A stretch of DNA of 64,000 nucleotides from a bacterium. GTDB lineage: Bacteria; Planctomycetota; Planctomycetia; Pirellulales; Pirellulaceae. The stretch lies in assembly GCA_016124445.1 (NCBI GenBank), contig WGNR01000010.1:310001-374000 (forward strand), in the 5' to 3' direction. Both the position numbers and the translations under genes were made by a program. Numbering within the stretch: the first letter of the stretch is position 1; each line of letters begins with the position of its first letter. The notes under the pieces were generated by a model. It did no database searches. It had not been told where the DNA came from and saw nothing but the letters and a program-made list of their open reading frames with translations. Shown piece by piece: positions 23,675 to 31,631 of this stretch.

Positions 23675-25417
23675 CTACTGCTTGAGATAGATCGGTTCTT
23701 GATCCTGGTGGATCTCAACGTAGTTGTCGTACTTGCCGTCCTCGCTCTCGACCGAGAAAACGTGACCGACGAACGTGTTTTGGTCGATCTCTTCACCAGG
23801 CTTCAGGTCGATCCGCGCCCTGCGTTCGCCTCTGGGTGAGATCCAAGTGATGCGGACCGGGCCTTCGTATTGGTTCACCCAGTGAGTTTTCACTTTCTGG
23901 CCGCCCTGTTTCGAGTGGATCAGGGGGACCAGCGAAATAGGATGTGGGACGAGAACTTTCTGCAACTGCTTCTCCAGCGAGGCAATCACATCGGGATGCT
24001 CTGCGGCGACGTTCAGGTTTTCGCTGGGGTCGGCCTGATGGTCGTATAGCTCGCGCTCAACCGTCTTGCCCTCTTTCATCGTACGCCATTCGACGTACCG
24101 CCAGCGGTCGGTGCGGATCGCATTTCCCATCAGCCCGTCGCGTGTGTATTGACTGTAGGCGGCGTCGATATGAGGTGACGATGGATCATCCAAAAGATGT
24201 TTGACGCTCTTGCCGTCAACGAAGGTGGGAATCGGCAGCCCCGCCAGGTCGCAAACGGTTGGATAGAGATCGAGTGATTCGATGATTCGATTGCAGTGCT
24301 TTCCGTTCGCCTGGGCCCGTGGGGCGAGGATGATCAGCGGAATTCGCGTATCAATTTCAAAGTTGGTCATTTTGCCCCAGGCATTGTGCTCGCCGAGCTT
24401 CCACCCGTGATCGCTCCAAAGCAAAATAACCGTGTTGTCGGCCAGGCCATTCGATTCGAGTGACGCCATGAGTTTGCCGATCTGGGCATCGATGAACGAT
24501 ACCGAGGCAAAGTAAGCATGGCGAAGCCGCCTGGCCTCGTCGGTAGAAAGACTGCCTTCCAGCGGCGTTGGCATCTCGGTCATGTCGGCATAGTGCGATA
24601 ACTCGTAGTTGGTGCCAAACGCCACGGGAGGTGCATCTTTCGTGAGAAATGCGTTCTCGGCCAAGGGAATCTGATTGCGGTCGTATTGATCCCACCAGCG
24701 TTTGGGAGGACACCAAGGCAAGTGAGGCAATACGTAACCAACAGCGAGGAAAAACGGCTCTTTCTGCTTGCTCAACTGAGCCAAACGCTCCGAAGCCATT
24801 CGTGTCATGTCGCCATCGGAATGCTCTTCGTCTTCAATCTCCGGTGCGTTTGTGATTGGGCCGCGTAGATTCAACTTGCGCCAATCGCCGGATGGTAGCG
24901 ACTCTTTAACTTGTCGCGTGAAATCTTTCTGCTCTTTGCTGTAGTTCTGGTAGCTCTTCTCACTCCACTGATGGGGACTGGTCCAGGAACGAGGGTCTTG
25001 CCACGGGTTATGGAAGATCTTGCCGAAACCTTCGCAGGTATAGCCGTGCCGGCCAAGGTATTGCGGCAGCGTCACTGCATCCGGCATCGCTTCCCGAAAA
25101 TGAACCGGCAAGGTCCACACGCCTAATCGATCGGGGCGAATCCCGGTGAGCATGCTCGCTCGCGACGGATTACAGACGGCGACTTGAACATAGCATCGAT
25201 CGAACGTCACTCCACGACTGGCAAGCTTGTCGATGTTGGGCGAGTGAATGTGCTCGGCACCGTAGCACCCAAGTTCCGGGCGAAGATCGTCGACGCAAAT
25301 CAGCAGAAAATTCGGGGAAGCTGGCGCGTCGGCCGCGGCAATATTGGTTGATCCGGCGACGAGGATCGCAGTGGCAAGGCACAGAAGCAAGCTTAGGCGA
25401 GGACGATTTGAGTTCAC
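23675..25417 (-). CDS. Secreted type I sulfatase (iduronate-2-sulfatase-like)
   Basis: A 580-residue protein with a signal peptide (residues 1-29, A-A-A-D-A). The sulfatase core has C-V-D-D-L-R-P near residue 41 (metal-binding aspartates) and the formylglycine motif C-N-P-S-R with Cys82, followed by A-S-M-L-T-G. The Cys must be converted by a formylglycine-generating enzyme that is not in this window. W-S-D-H-G-W-K-L-G-E-H supplies further metal ligands. The overall pattern (E-L-G-C-Y-G, R-P-D-R-L-G-V) is closest to iduronate-2-sulfatase-type enzymes. The last 100 residues form an extra domain after the catalytic part. The gene follows a second sulfatase by 43 bases. Marine planctomycetes use many such enzymes on sulfated polysaccharides; the substrate cannot be read from the sequence. 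Confidence 0.9.
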   Translation of the reverse strand: MNSNRPRLSLLLCLATAILVAGSTNIAAADAPASPNFLLICVDDLRPELGCYGAEHIHSPNIDKLASRGVTFDRCYVQVAVCNPSRASMLTGIRPDRLGVWTLPVHFREAMPDAVTLPQYLGRHGYTCEGFGKIFHNPWQDPRSWTSPHQWSEKSYQNYSKEQKDFTRQVKESLPSGDWRKLNLRGPITNAPEIEDEEHSDGDMTRMASERLAQLSKQKEPFFLAVGYVLPHLPWCPPKRWWDQYDRNQIPLAENAFLTKDAPPVAFGTNYELSHYADMTEMPTPLEGSLSTDEARRLRHAYFASVSFIDAQIGKLMASLESNGLADNTVILLWSDHGWKLGEHNAWGKMTNFEIDTRIPLIILAPRAQANGKHCNRIIESLDLYPTVCDLAGLPIPTFVDGKSVKHLLDDPSSPHIDAAYSQYTRDGLMGNAIRTDRWRYVEWRTMKEGKTVERELYDHQADPSENLNVAAEHPDVIASLEKQLQKVLVPHPISLVPLIHSKQGGQKVKTHWVNQYEGPVRITWISPRGERRARIDLKPGEEIDQNTFVGHVFSVESEDGKYDNYVEIHQDQEPIYLKQ

Positions 25418-25460
25418 TTCATTTCTCTTTAAAGCGATGGCTTTGGATTCAGTTCAACTC

Positions 25461-27188
25461 TTACTTCGCCGGAATGATTGCCCGGGAAGAACGATCTCCG
25501 ATTTTGAAATGTCCCAGCGGTTTGTCATCCTGCGTGGTGATTGCCCAAACTGCTCCCGGCCGCGTCTGTTGACTACGTCGATTCCCAGATGGAATTGTGG
25601 CGTAATACTTGGGCTTTCCTTCGCGATCGATCCACGAAAGCTTGACGGAGTTTTTCGACTGGTTGATGAAGAACACATCAAACGGGCTGCCATCAGGTCG
25701 CGAAGGAGGAACTGCTTCTCCGCTGTCGGCGATCCATGCCAGCTTATTGAGCGAAGCGACGCTTGGTGTTGGCTTCGCGGCGAAAACCTTCGGAGCATGC
25801 TCGAACAGTTCGTCTCGGATCGGGGCATACTGTGGCTGGCCGGCCAGGTTAGTCCACTCGAAGGGGTCGTTTGCCACGTTGTAAAGTTCTTCCTCGCCGT
25901 TGGCGTAATGAATCAGCCGCCACGTCTTGCCGCTCAGGCTGTAGGTGCCTGGGTCGTGGAGGAACGTGGTTGAAACGTGCGGCCAATCGCTGCTGGGATC
26001 TTTCAGTAGAGGAACGAGCGAAGGACCGTCAACTTGTTGGGGACGTTCCAGCCCGCACAATTCGACAAGCGTCGGGTACAGGCTAACCAGATTGACCGGC
26101 TGATCACAAATGCCAGGTTCCGTTCCGGCTGGCAGTCCTTTCGTGCCTGCGGGAACTCGGATCATCAAAGGGATCCGTGTGCAGCGTCGCCACGGGGTAT
26201 ATTTCTGCCAATGCTCTTTCTCGCCGAGATGCCAGCCGTGATCGGACCAAAGGACGACGATCGTGTTGTCGGCGTAGGGGCTTTTGTCGAGGGCATCGAT
26301 GATCTTGCCAACCATGGCATCGGCGAAATGAATCGAGGCCAGGTAGCTTTGAATCGCTTGCTTCCATTGCCCTTGGGCCTGGATATGGGCGAAGTATCGA
26401 TTCGGCCCCCGCTTCTTTCCTTCGGGAGGCAAGTCGGCGAGGTCGTCTTCCTTGTAGCCAGGGGGCAACTGAATCGATTCGAGTGGGAATGGCTCGAAGT
26501 ATTTCTTGGGGACGAACCACGGTTCATGCGGACGATAGATCCCGCAGGCAAGAAAAAACGGCTTGTCATGTTTCTTTTGCAGTTGTTCTTCCGCCCACTT
26601 GGCAACCAGGTAGTCCCCTCCGTACTCGTCGTCGGTGGCATCGAGCGCGGCCCAATCGGTCTCGACATATTGCCACGGGCCCCCCACCGGCAAGTTCACC
26701 GGACGCTTCTCGGGATAGAGGGTTCGTGGAAAGGGATTCTCCGATTCTTTCTCTGGGTAGTATTCATCCCACGAAGGAGCATCGATGAAGTAGTGCAGCA
26801 GTTTGCCGGAGCCTGCCGAGTGGTAGCCATGATCGGAAAACCACTTGGGAATCAGTTCCGCCTTGGGCAAGACTTCCCGCATCTTTTGGCCATTCTCGTA
26901 GACACCAGAACGATTTGGCGAGATCCCGGTGAAGATGGCCGTCCGCGATGGATTGCAGGCCGGGGCCGCGCAGTGGGCGTTGGTGAACAAGAGACTCGAC
27001 TTGGCCAACCGATCCAGGTTCGGCGTGATCGTTTGCGGATGGCCACCCATGCAGCCGATCCAATCGTTCAGGTCATCCATGGCGATGAACAGAACGTTGG
27101 GTCGAGAGTCGTTCTCCGCGCCCAGCAGATTGGTCGAGCATGCCAAGAGGATGAAGAAGAACAAAAACAAACGTGAAAGATGACGCAT
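25461..27188 (-). CDS. Secreted type I sulfatase
   Basis: A protein of 575 residues from the ATG at 27188. The frame is open 54 codons further upstream, but the chosen start gives a clean signal peptide (M-R-H-L-S-R-L-F-L-F-F) ending near L-G-A-E. Catalytic features are A-M-D-D-L-N-D-W near residue 36, the formylglycine motif C-N-P-S-R with Cys78 followed by T-A-I-F-T-G, and W-S-D-H-G-W-H-L-G-E. The type resembles the downstream sulfatase but the two are clearly diverged, so this is not a recent duplication. Both end in a C-terminal extension that seems to wrap a beta domain (N-Q-S-K-N-S-V-K-L-S-W). It is first in a two-gene unit. Confidence 0.9.
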   Translation of the reverse strand: MRHLSRLFLFFFILLACSTNLLGAENDSRPNVLFIAMDDLNDWIGCMGGHPQTITPNLDRLAKSSLLFTNAHCAAPACNPSRTAIFTGISPNRSGVYENGQKMREVLPKAELIPKWFSDHGYHSAGSGKLLHYFIDAPSWDEYYPEKESENPFPRTLYPEKRPVNLPVGGPWQYVETDWAALDATDDEYGGDYLVAKWAEEQLQKKHDKPFFLACGIYRPHEPWFVPKKYFEPFPLESIQLPPGYKEDDLADLPPEGKKRGPNRYFAHIQAQGQWKQAIQSYLASIHFADAMVGKIIDALDKSPYADNTIVVLWSDHGWHLGEKEHWQKYTPWRRCTRIPLMIRVPAGTKGLPAGTEPGICDQPVNLVSLYPTLVELCGLERPQQVDGPSLVPLLKDPSSDWPHVSTTFLHDPGTYSLSGKTWRLIHYANGEEELYNVANDPFEWTNLAGQPQYAPIRDELFEHAPKVFAAKPTPSVASLNKLAWIADSGEAVPPSRPDGSPFDVFFINQSKNSVKLSWIDREGKPKYYATIPSGNRRSQQTRPGAVWAITTQDDKPLGHFKIGDRSSRAIIPAK

Positions 27189-27708
27189 GACCTTGATAAC
27201 CTGGAGGAGTTGGATGAAGGGAGAGCGAAGCGGAGACCTTCTCGGGGCGGTTCGCGTTGCCGAAATCGAAGAGGTCAGACAGATTTCAAGATAATGCAGC
27301 CCAGGCAATTGGATACGCTGACTTGCCGAAAAACCACGGGAAATCAGCAAGAAAACCGAGTTTCCAACGCTCGTGTTTTGAGCGAATCAGCCCATTGTGC
27401 GCGGACTTAAGGATTTCCTTAAATTACGGCGTACCCGGTTTTCTTCATGGAATTTGCTAGTGACGCTCACGCGCCAGGCAAACGACTTCTTTTAGGGCCT
27501 ACTTCGAGTCGCTCGACGAAACGTATCGTTTTGATGGCGGATTGATTCCCAGGCAAATTGAATTGCTGAGATTGTTATGTTCGCCACAAGTATTGTGCTG
27601 CCATGAAGTTACTTGCTCTTCTGGGGCAATGAGACATCTCAGTTTGCGTTTCAACGATCAAATATGGTTCTTTTTTCTATTTTCTAACGAGAATAGTGGC
27701 ATCTCGGG
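27189..27708. other. 520-base gene-free region between the sulfatase and ECF sigma genes
   Basis: I see no convincing gene in this stretch between two divergent transcription units. It contains the 16-bp palindrome at 27407-27422. Some A/T-rich segments (about 27660-27690, including a run of six T) lie just before the ECF sigma gene and may belong to its promoter. Confidence 0.5.
27407..27422. repeat. 16-bp palindrome in the gap before the ECF sigma gene
   Basis: TTAAGGA at 27407-27413 and TCCTTAA at 27416-27422 are exact reverse complements with a TT spacer. It lies about 220 bases upstream of the sulfatase start and 290 bases upstream of the sigma gene. It could be an operator for a dimeric repressor. 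It lacks a T-run and has a very short loop, so a terminator is unlikely. Confidence 0.45.
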
Positions 27709-28272
27709 ATGACTCGTTATGAAACCCAAGGCGATTACCTGGTGAAGATCTCTCAACAGAATGAAGAGTTTGTTAGGCGTTACGCTCGCGACGAGGGGCG
27801 ATTGCGGCGGTACGTTTCTGCGCTGGTGCCGGTCGCGTCCGACGTGGACGACATCATGCAAGAGACGGCGATCGCGCTGATTCGGAAGTTCGAGCAGTTC
27901 GATCCTTCCCAGCCCTTTTTCAATTGGGCATGTCGCTTCGCCTTGTACGAGGTGATGCAGTATCGCAAACGGAAGCAGACGCGAAGTCGGCATTTTTCCG
28001 AAGAAGTGGTCGAGGCGATCGCAGCCGAATACCGCGAACATCAAAACCTGGCGGAAGAAAGAACTAAAGCGTTGGCAGATTGCCTTCTCAAGTTGGACGA
28101 GCCAGATCGGCGATTGGTCGAGCTTCGCTATTTTAGCGAGGAGACGATCGATAGTCTTTCACATCGAATTCAGGAACCAGTCGCGCGGCTTTACCGGTCG
28201 CTGGCACGTATCCGTTACCAACTGGCAGCCTGTGTCCGCAAAGCGATTGCCGCGGAGGGAACGTATGAGTGA
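27709..28272 (+). CDS. ECF-type RNA polymerase sigma factor
   Basis: A 187-residue protein of the planctomycete/verrucomicrobial ECF subfamily. Region 2 is visible as D-V-D-D-I-M-Q-E-T-A-I-A-L followed by F-F-N-W-A-C-R-F-A-L-Y-E-V. Region 4 is L-D-E-P-D-R-R-L-V-E-L-R-Y-F followed by a helix-turn-helix (S-L-S-H-R-I-Q-E). The gene overlaps the downstream FecR-type gene by 8 bases, so the two are translationally coupled. That is the standard layout of a sigma factor and its membrane-bound regulator. It probably drives its own locus and distant targets. Confidence 0.9.
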   Translation: MTRYETQGDYLVKISQQNEEFVRRYARDEGRLRRYVSALVPVASDVDDIMQETAIALIRKFEQFDPSQPFFNWACRFALYEVMQYRKRKQTRSRHFSEEVVEAIAAEYREHQNLAEERTKALADCLLKLDEPDRRLVELRYFSEETIDSLSHRIQEPVARLYRSLARIRYQLAACVRKAIAAEGTYE

Positions 28273-29962
28273 TTCCCACGAAAAGAAGCAGCGTGAAATT
28301 GGCGACCTGATCGCAGCCCTGCTGGATGGATCGATCAGCGACGAGCAGTTCGAATTGTTGGACCAGCGTTTGCGCGATGATCCCGAGGCTCGTCAACTTT
28401 ACCTCGACTATCTGCACATCCACCAAGACCTGCCAGAGATCGCCTTTCAAGTCAGTGATTCGTCCGTGTTGTTGGGTGAGAAGTTTTTGGGCGAGAAACC
28501 CGAGCCCGTTCTGGCCGATCCGCAGCAGAAGTCGATCCGACTGACGCTGGGACAAACGATCTTGGCGATTGCTCTAATGGTGCCAATCGCTGTGCTGGCA
28601 GGGATGCTTTTGCCACGCGGTAACCAGCCAGCTGTCAATGATTCCACCGGCGTCGATCCTGGCGCGTTGGCTAAGGTCACTGAGCCAGCCCGAAGTGTAC
28701 GTTTTTCTAAAGTGGCGCATGCCAGGTTCTTTGGACAACTGCCACCGAAGATCGATTCGGCGCCGGTCTTCAAGCAAGACTACCAGTTGCTCGAAGGCAT
28801 GGTCGAGCTGAGCTTCCCGAAAGGGGCGACTGCCATTCTGCAAGGTCCGGCCGTTTTCCGTATTCAGTCAGATGAGCGGCTGGCGGTTGATATTGGCCAT
28901 TGCAGTGTGCATGCGCCGGAAGGGGCCGAAGGATTTCAGGTCGAAACGCCAGAGGTGAATGTCGTCGACCGCGGGACCCGTTTCTCGGTCGATGTGTCGG
29001 ATGCCAACGCAACGGTTGTTCAGGTTGTCGAAGGGGCAGCCGATGTCTATCAAAAGCCGGAAACTTCCGGGCAAGCTCCGCTGGCCAAAGACTCCGGGTT
29101 GCGATTGCATCCATCCCAGGCCCGGCGGTTCTCGTACCTCGATCCGACGAAGCCAGAACCGGTGCCATTCAATTTGAAACAATACCAGCGTTCGCTACCT
29201 GACCGGATGATCTCGTACAAAGCGACCATGGCCGATGACGGCACGGCATGCGATCTGGTGAGTGTTACTTTCCAACGCGGCGGCCGGACGGTCGTCTTTC
29301 CGGTGGAAGAACTGATTGGATCGGAAGTGACCTGGTTCCATGCCCAGGAAAGTCATGGCTACCTGATTGGCGATCGCACGCTGCCAAAGGATCGGACGCA
29401 GTTTGCTTCCGATCAAAGTCTTCGTACCGGCATTATCAATATCGGTGGAAACCAGAAGCCACTCGCCTCCGATCCTGACATGAGCATCGACGAAGCTTCA
29501 GGCAAGTATGGCACGCCAGGCATGGCCGTGAAGTTTGCCCGGCCGGTCGTCAATGGACCTGGGGCGGATATTGTCTTCTTTGAGCTGCAGATGTTTTCCA
29601 ATCCTCTGGAGGGCGACGCATTTCACGTCAGTCCTTTGAAGTTTCAACCGGGACTGCATTCGCACACGATTTCGACCTATGACCTGACGCTTGAGTCGCC
29701 CGACGTCCTTCCGCTGCACGAGCTTTACTTGCAGCGATTCGACCAGGTTCCTTATTCATTACAGCAGTTGCAAACGTTTTCATGCACGCCCGTTCGGCAG
29801 GCCGTTAAGTTTTATGCCGTTGCGGTCGGGATCGATCTTTCCGATCTTGGCTATGCCGAAGGGGATTCGGTGGAAGGTTTGTTCTTCCAAGACGCGTTGA
29901 ACGATGACGATATCGTCGATCCTTTATTCGTCGCCGGCTTGCCCGAGGTTTCCAACGAATAG
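28265..29962 (+). CDS. FecR-domain membrane protein, putative anti-sigma regulator
   Basis: A protein of 565 residues from the ATG at 28265, where GGAGG stands 6 bases ahead; the frame is open 11 codons further. Residues about 1-80 form a cytoplasmic helical part with D-D-P-E-A-R-Q-L-Y-L-D-Y (anti-sigma-like, as in many planctomycete FecR proteins). One membrane helix lies near residues 98-120. The FecR-like beta domain follows (L-S-F-P-K-G-A-T-A-I-L-Q-G-P-A-V-F and D-R-G-T-R-F-S-V-D-V). The C-terminal 250 residues form an extracytoplasmic domain I cannot name. It should hold the overlapping sigma factor until a signal arrives, though most FecR partners in this phylum are uncharacterised. Confidence 0.82.
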   Translation: MSDSHEKKQREIGDLIAALLDGSISDEQFELLDQRLRDDPEARQLYLDYLHIHQDLPEIAFQVSDSSVLLGEKFLGEKPEPVLADPQQKSIRLTLGQTILAIALMVPIAVLAGMLLPRGNQPAVNDSTGVDPGALAKVTEPARSVRFSKVAHARFFGQLPPKIDSAPVFKQDYQLLEGMVELSFPKGATAILQGPAVFRIQSDERLAVDIGHCSVHAPEGAEGFQVETPEVNVVDRGTRFSVDVSDANATVVQVVEGAADVYQKPETSGQAPLAKDSGLRLHPSQARRFSYLDPTKPEPVPFNLKQYQRSLPDRMISYKATMADDGTACDLVSVTFQRGGRTVVFPVEELIGSEVTWFHAQESHGYLIGDRTLPKDRTQFASDQSLRTGIINIGGNQKPLASDPDMSIDEASGKYGTPGMAVKFARPVVNGPGADIVFFELQMFSNPLEGDAFHVSPLKFQPGLHSHTISTYDLTLESPDVLPLHELYLQRFDQVPYSLQQLQTFSCTPVRQAVKFYAVAVGIDLSDLGYAEGDSVEGLFFQDALNDDDIVDPLFVAGLPEVSNE

Positions 29963-30073
29963 TACGACCAGAGCTGATTTGTAGCTCGCTTTTTATCCTG
30001 GGGATTCTTCGATCGAAGCGTCCACGTCCTTCCCCGCATTCATCTCATATCTATCTGATTTAAAGGCCCGTTA

Positions 30074-31006
30074 ATGAAGACATGTCCCGCGAAGCCAATG
30101 AAATCAGGGTTCACCTTGGTTGAGTTGTTAGTCGTAATTGCGATCATCGGAATCTTGATCGCTCTGCTGTTGCCGGCCGTGCAGCAGGCACGCGAAGCTG
30201 CTCGACGTATGCAATGTGCGAACAACCTTAAACAGATGGGCCTGGCCTGCCACAACTATTTGGATACCTACGGCGCGTTGCCGCCAGGTTCGTTCTACAA
30301 ACTTAAGTCCGGACAATGGGACTCGCATGGCTGGGCCGTTGCTATTCTGCCGTTCATCGAACAAAACAATTTGTACGAAGGCTACAACTTTTCGATCGCC
30401 CCGCTGGCAACTCAGCATCAAAACATCCGGCGAACAGTTGTCGATGGTTACATCTGTCCGAGCTTTAGTGGCGCTTCGAAGAATAGTTCCAGCTCGCTCT
30501 ATTCCGATGGCGGCTTGCTGACCTACCAAGGTATCGGCGGCGTCTATTTCAACGATCCGAATCTAGATCACGACCTGCCGGGAAATGCCGGCTACGGGAT
30601 GATCACTTCCAATGGAGTCTTTCGCGTGAATGGCTCGCGAAAGGCCGCGGATGTGACCGACGGGTTGAGCAACACGCTCATGATCGGCGATTACACCCAT
30701 CGCGATCGAACCGGCGGAAACAGCGGCTACCCTGGCAATGTGCGAGTTTGGATCGTGAGCACGACCAATCTCGTCAAAGGTGCCTTTTACAACATGAAGA
30801 TCATTTACCAAGACACGATCAATTCTCGCCGCGATCGCAACGACGGGATCGCGTTCAATCATCTGCCTTACACAAGCATGCATCCTGGTGGTGCCAACTT
30901 TGTGGCGGCCGATGGCAGCGTTCACTTTCTGCCGGAAACGATCAACTTCGATGTTTACCGTTCGCTCGGCACGATCAACGGCGGCGAGGCATATTCCATC
31001 CCCTAA
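30074..31006 (+). CDS. DUF1559 prepilin-like protein (type II/IV pseudopilin leader)
   Basis: A 310-residue protein with a type IV prepilin cleavage motif: K-S-G before F-T-L-V-E-L-L and a long hydrophobic helix (A-I-I-G-I-L-I-A-L-L-L-P-A-V). The motif Q-Q-A-R-E-A-A-R-R follows, a mark of planctomycete DUF1559 proteins. The body (residues about 55-290) is the DUF1559 domain, ending in F-V-A-A-D-G-S-V-H-F-L. ATG at 30101 would give a shorter, more standard leader. DUF1559 proteins occur in tens of copies per planctomycete genome and their role is unknown. A surface fibre or secretion pseudopilin is possible. It lies in the ECF sigma locus. Confidence 0.9.
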   Translation: MKTCPAKPMKSGFTLVELLVVIAIIGILIALLLPAVQQAREAARRMQCANNLKQMGLACHNYLDTYGALPPGSFYKLKSGQWDSHGWAVAILPFIEQNNLYEGYNFSIAPLATQHQNIRRTVVDGYICPSFSGASKNSSSSLYSDGGLLTYQGIGGVYFNDPNLDHDLPGNAGYGMITSNGVFRVNGSRKAADVTDGLSNTLMIGDYTHRDRTGGNSGYPGNVRVWIVSTTNLVKGAFYNMKIIYQDTINSRRDRNDGIAFNHLPYTSMHPGGANFVAADGSVHFLPETINFDVYRSLGTINGGEAYSIP

Positions 31007-31130
31007 TTAATTCCCACCTTTAACCCATATCCTGCCAACTGGTTCTAGTCGGACGAAACGGCCGTAAGCCGAAAACGGCTACCGGTGTGCGCCGAATGCG
31101 ATTCAGGAACGTTGGTTGTCGGAGAATAGC

Positions 31131-31562
31131 ATGCGTTTGCTTCCTTTCAGTTTCGTTTGCGGAGGCCTCTTGATGGTCGCTTCTGGTTGTTCCGGATCTG
31201 GCGGCTTGGAGACTGCGCCGGTCAAGGGGAACGTGACCTACAACGGTAAGCCGTTGACGTACGGCCGCGTCAGCTTTCGCCCCGAGGCCGGTTCGCCAGC
31301 CACTGGGGAGATTCAATCGGACGGCAGCTTTACCCTTTCGACCTATCACAATGGCGACGGGGCGATTGTGGGTAAGCACCTGGTATTGATTACCGCTACC
31401 GAGATCGATGCCGGCAAAAATGCTGAGCAAGATCCGAATACCGAAATGACGGTCCCCAAATCGATGATTCCTGAAAAGTACACCAGCTTCTCGACCAGCG
31501 AGTTGACTGCCGAGGTCGCGAACGATCGTAAAAATGAGTTTACGTTCAAGCTCAATGATTAA
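31131..31562 (+). CDS. Small lipoprotein with transthyretin-like/carboxypeptidase regulatory fold
   Basis: A 143-residue protein from the ATG at 31131 (GGAG 6 bases before it; an in-frame TTG at 31116 is less likely). The lipobox V-A-S-G-C places the lipidated Cys at residue 20. The body opens with V-K-G-N-V-T-Y-N-G-K-P-L and G-R-V-S-F-R-P, then S-D-G-S-F-T-L-S-T. This is the pattern of planctomycete carboxypeptidase-regulatory-like/transthyretin-like lipoproteins usually encoded beside DUF1559 genes, as here. Function is unknown; it is probably an envelope accessory of the DUF1559 protein. Confidence 0.85.
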   Translation: MRLLPFSFVCGGLLMVASGCSGSGGLETAPVKGNVTYNGKPLTYGRVSFRPEAGSPATGEIQSDGSFTLSTYHNGDGAIVGKHLVLITATEIDAGKNAEQDPNTEMTVPKSMIPEKYTSFSTSELTAEVANDRKNEFTFKLND

Positions 31563-31631
31563 CGCTGGTCCGCACTGCTTTCCTGCCTGAAACATCCCAC
31601 CTTGCCTCGTTGATTCTAGAAGGTTGTTGTC

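Noticed and set aside
2125..28272. ECF sigma factor at 27709 as the target of the STAS/RsbW pair
   Set aside because: It is overlapped by its own FecR-type regulator and lies 20 kb away in an unrelated locus. RsbW proteins normally bind sigma-B/F-type factors, not ECF ones.
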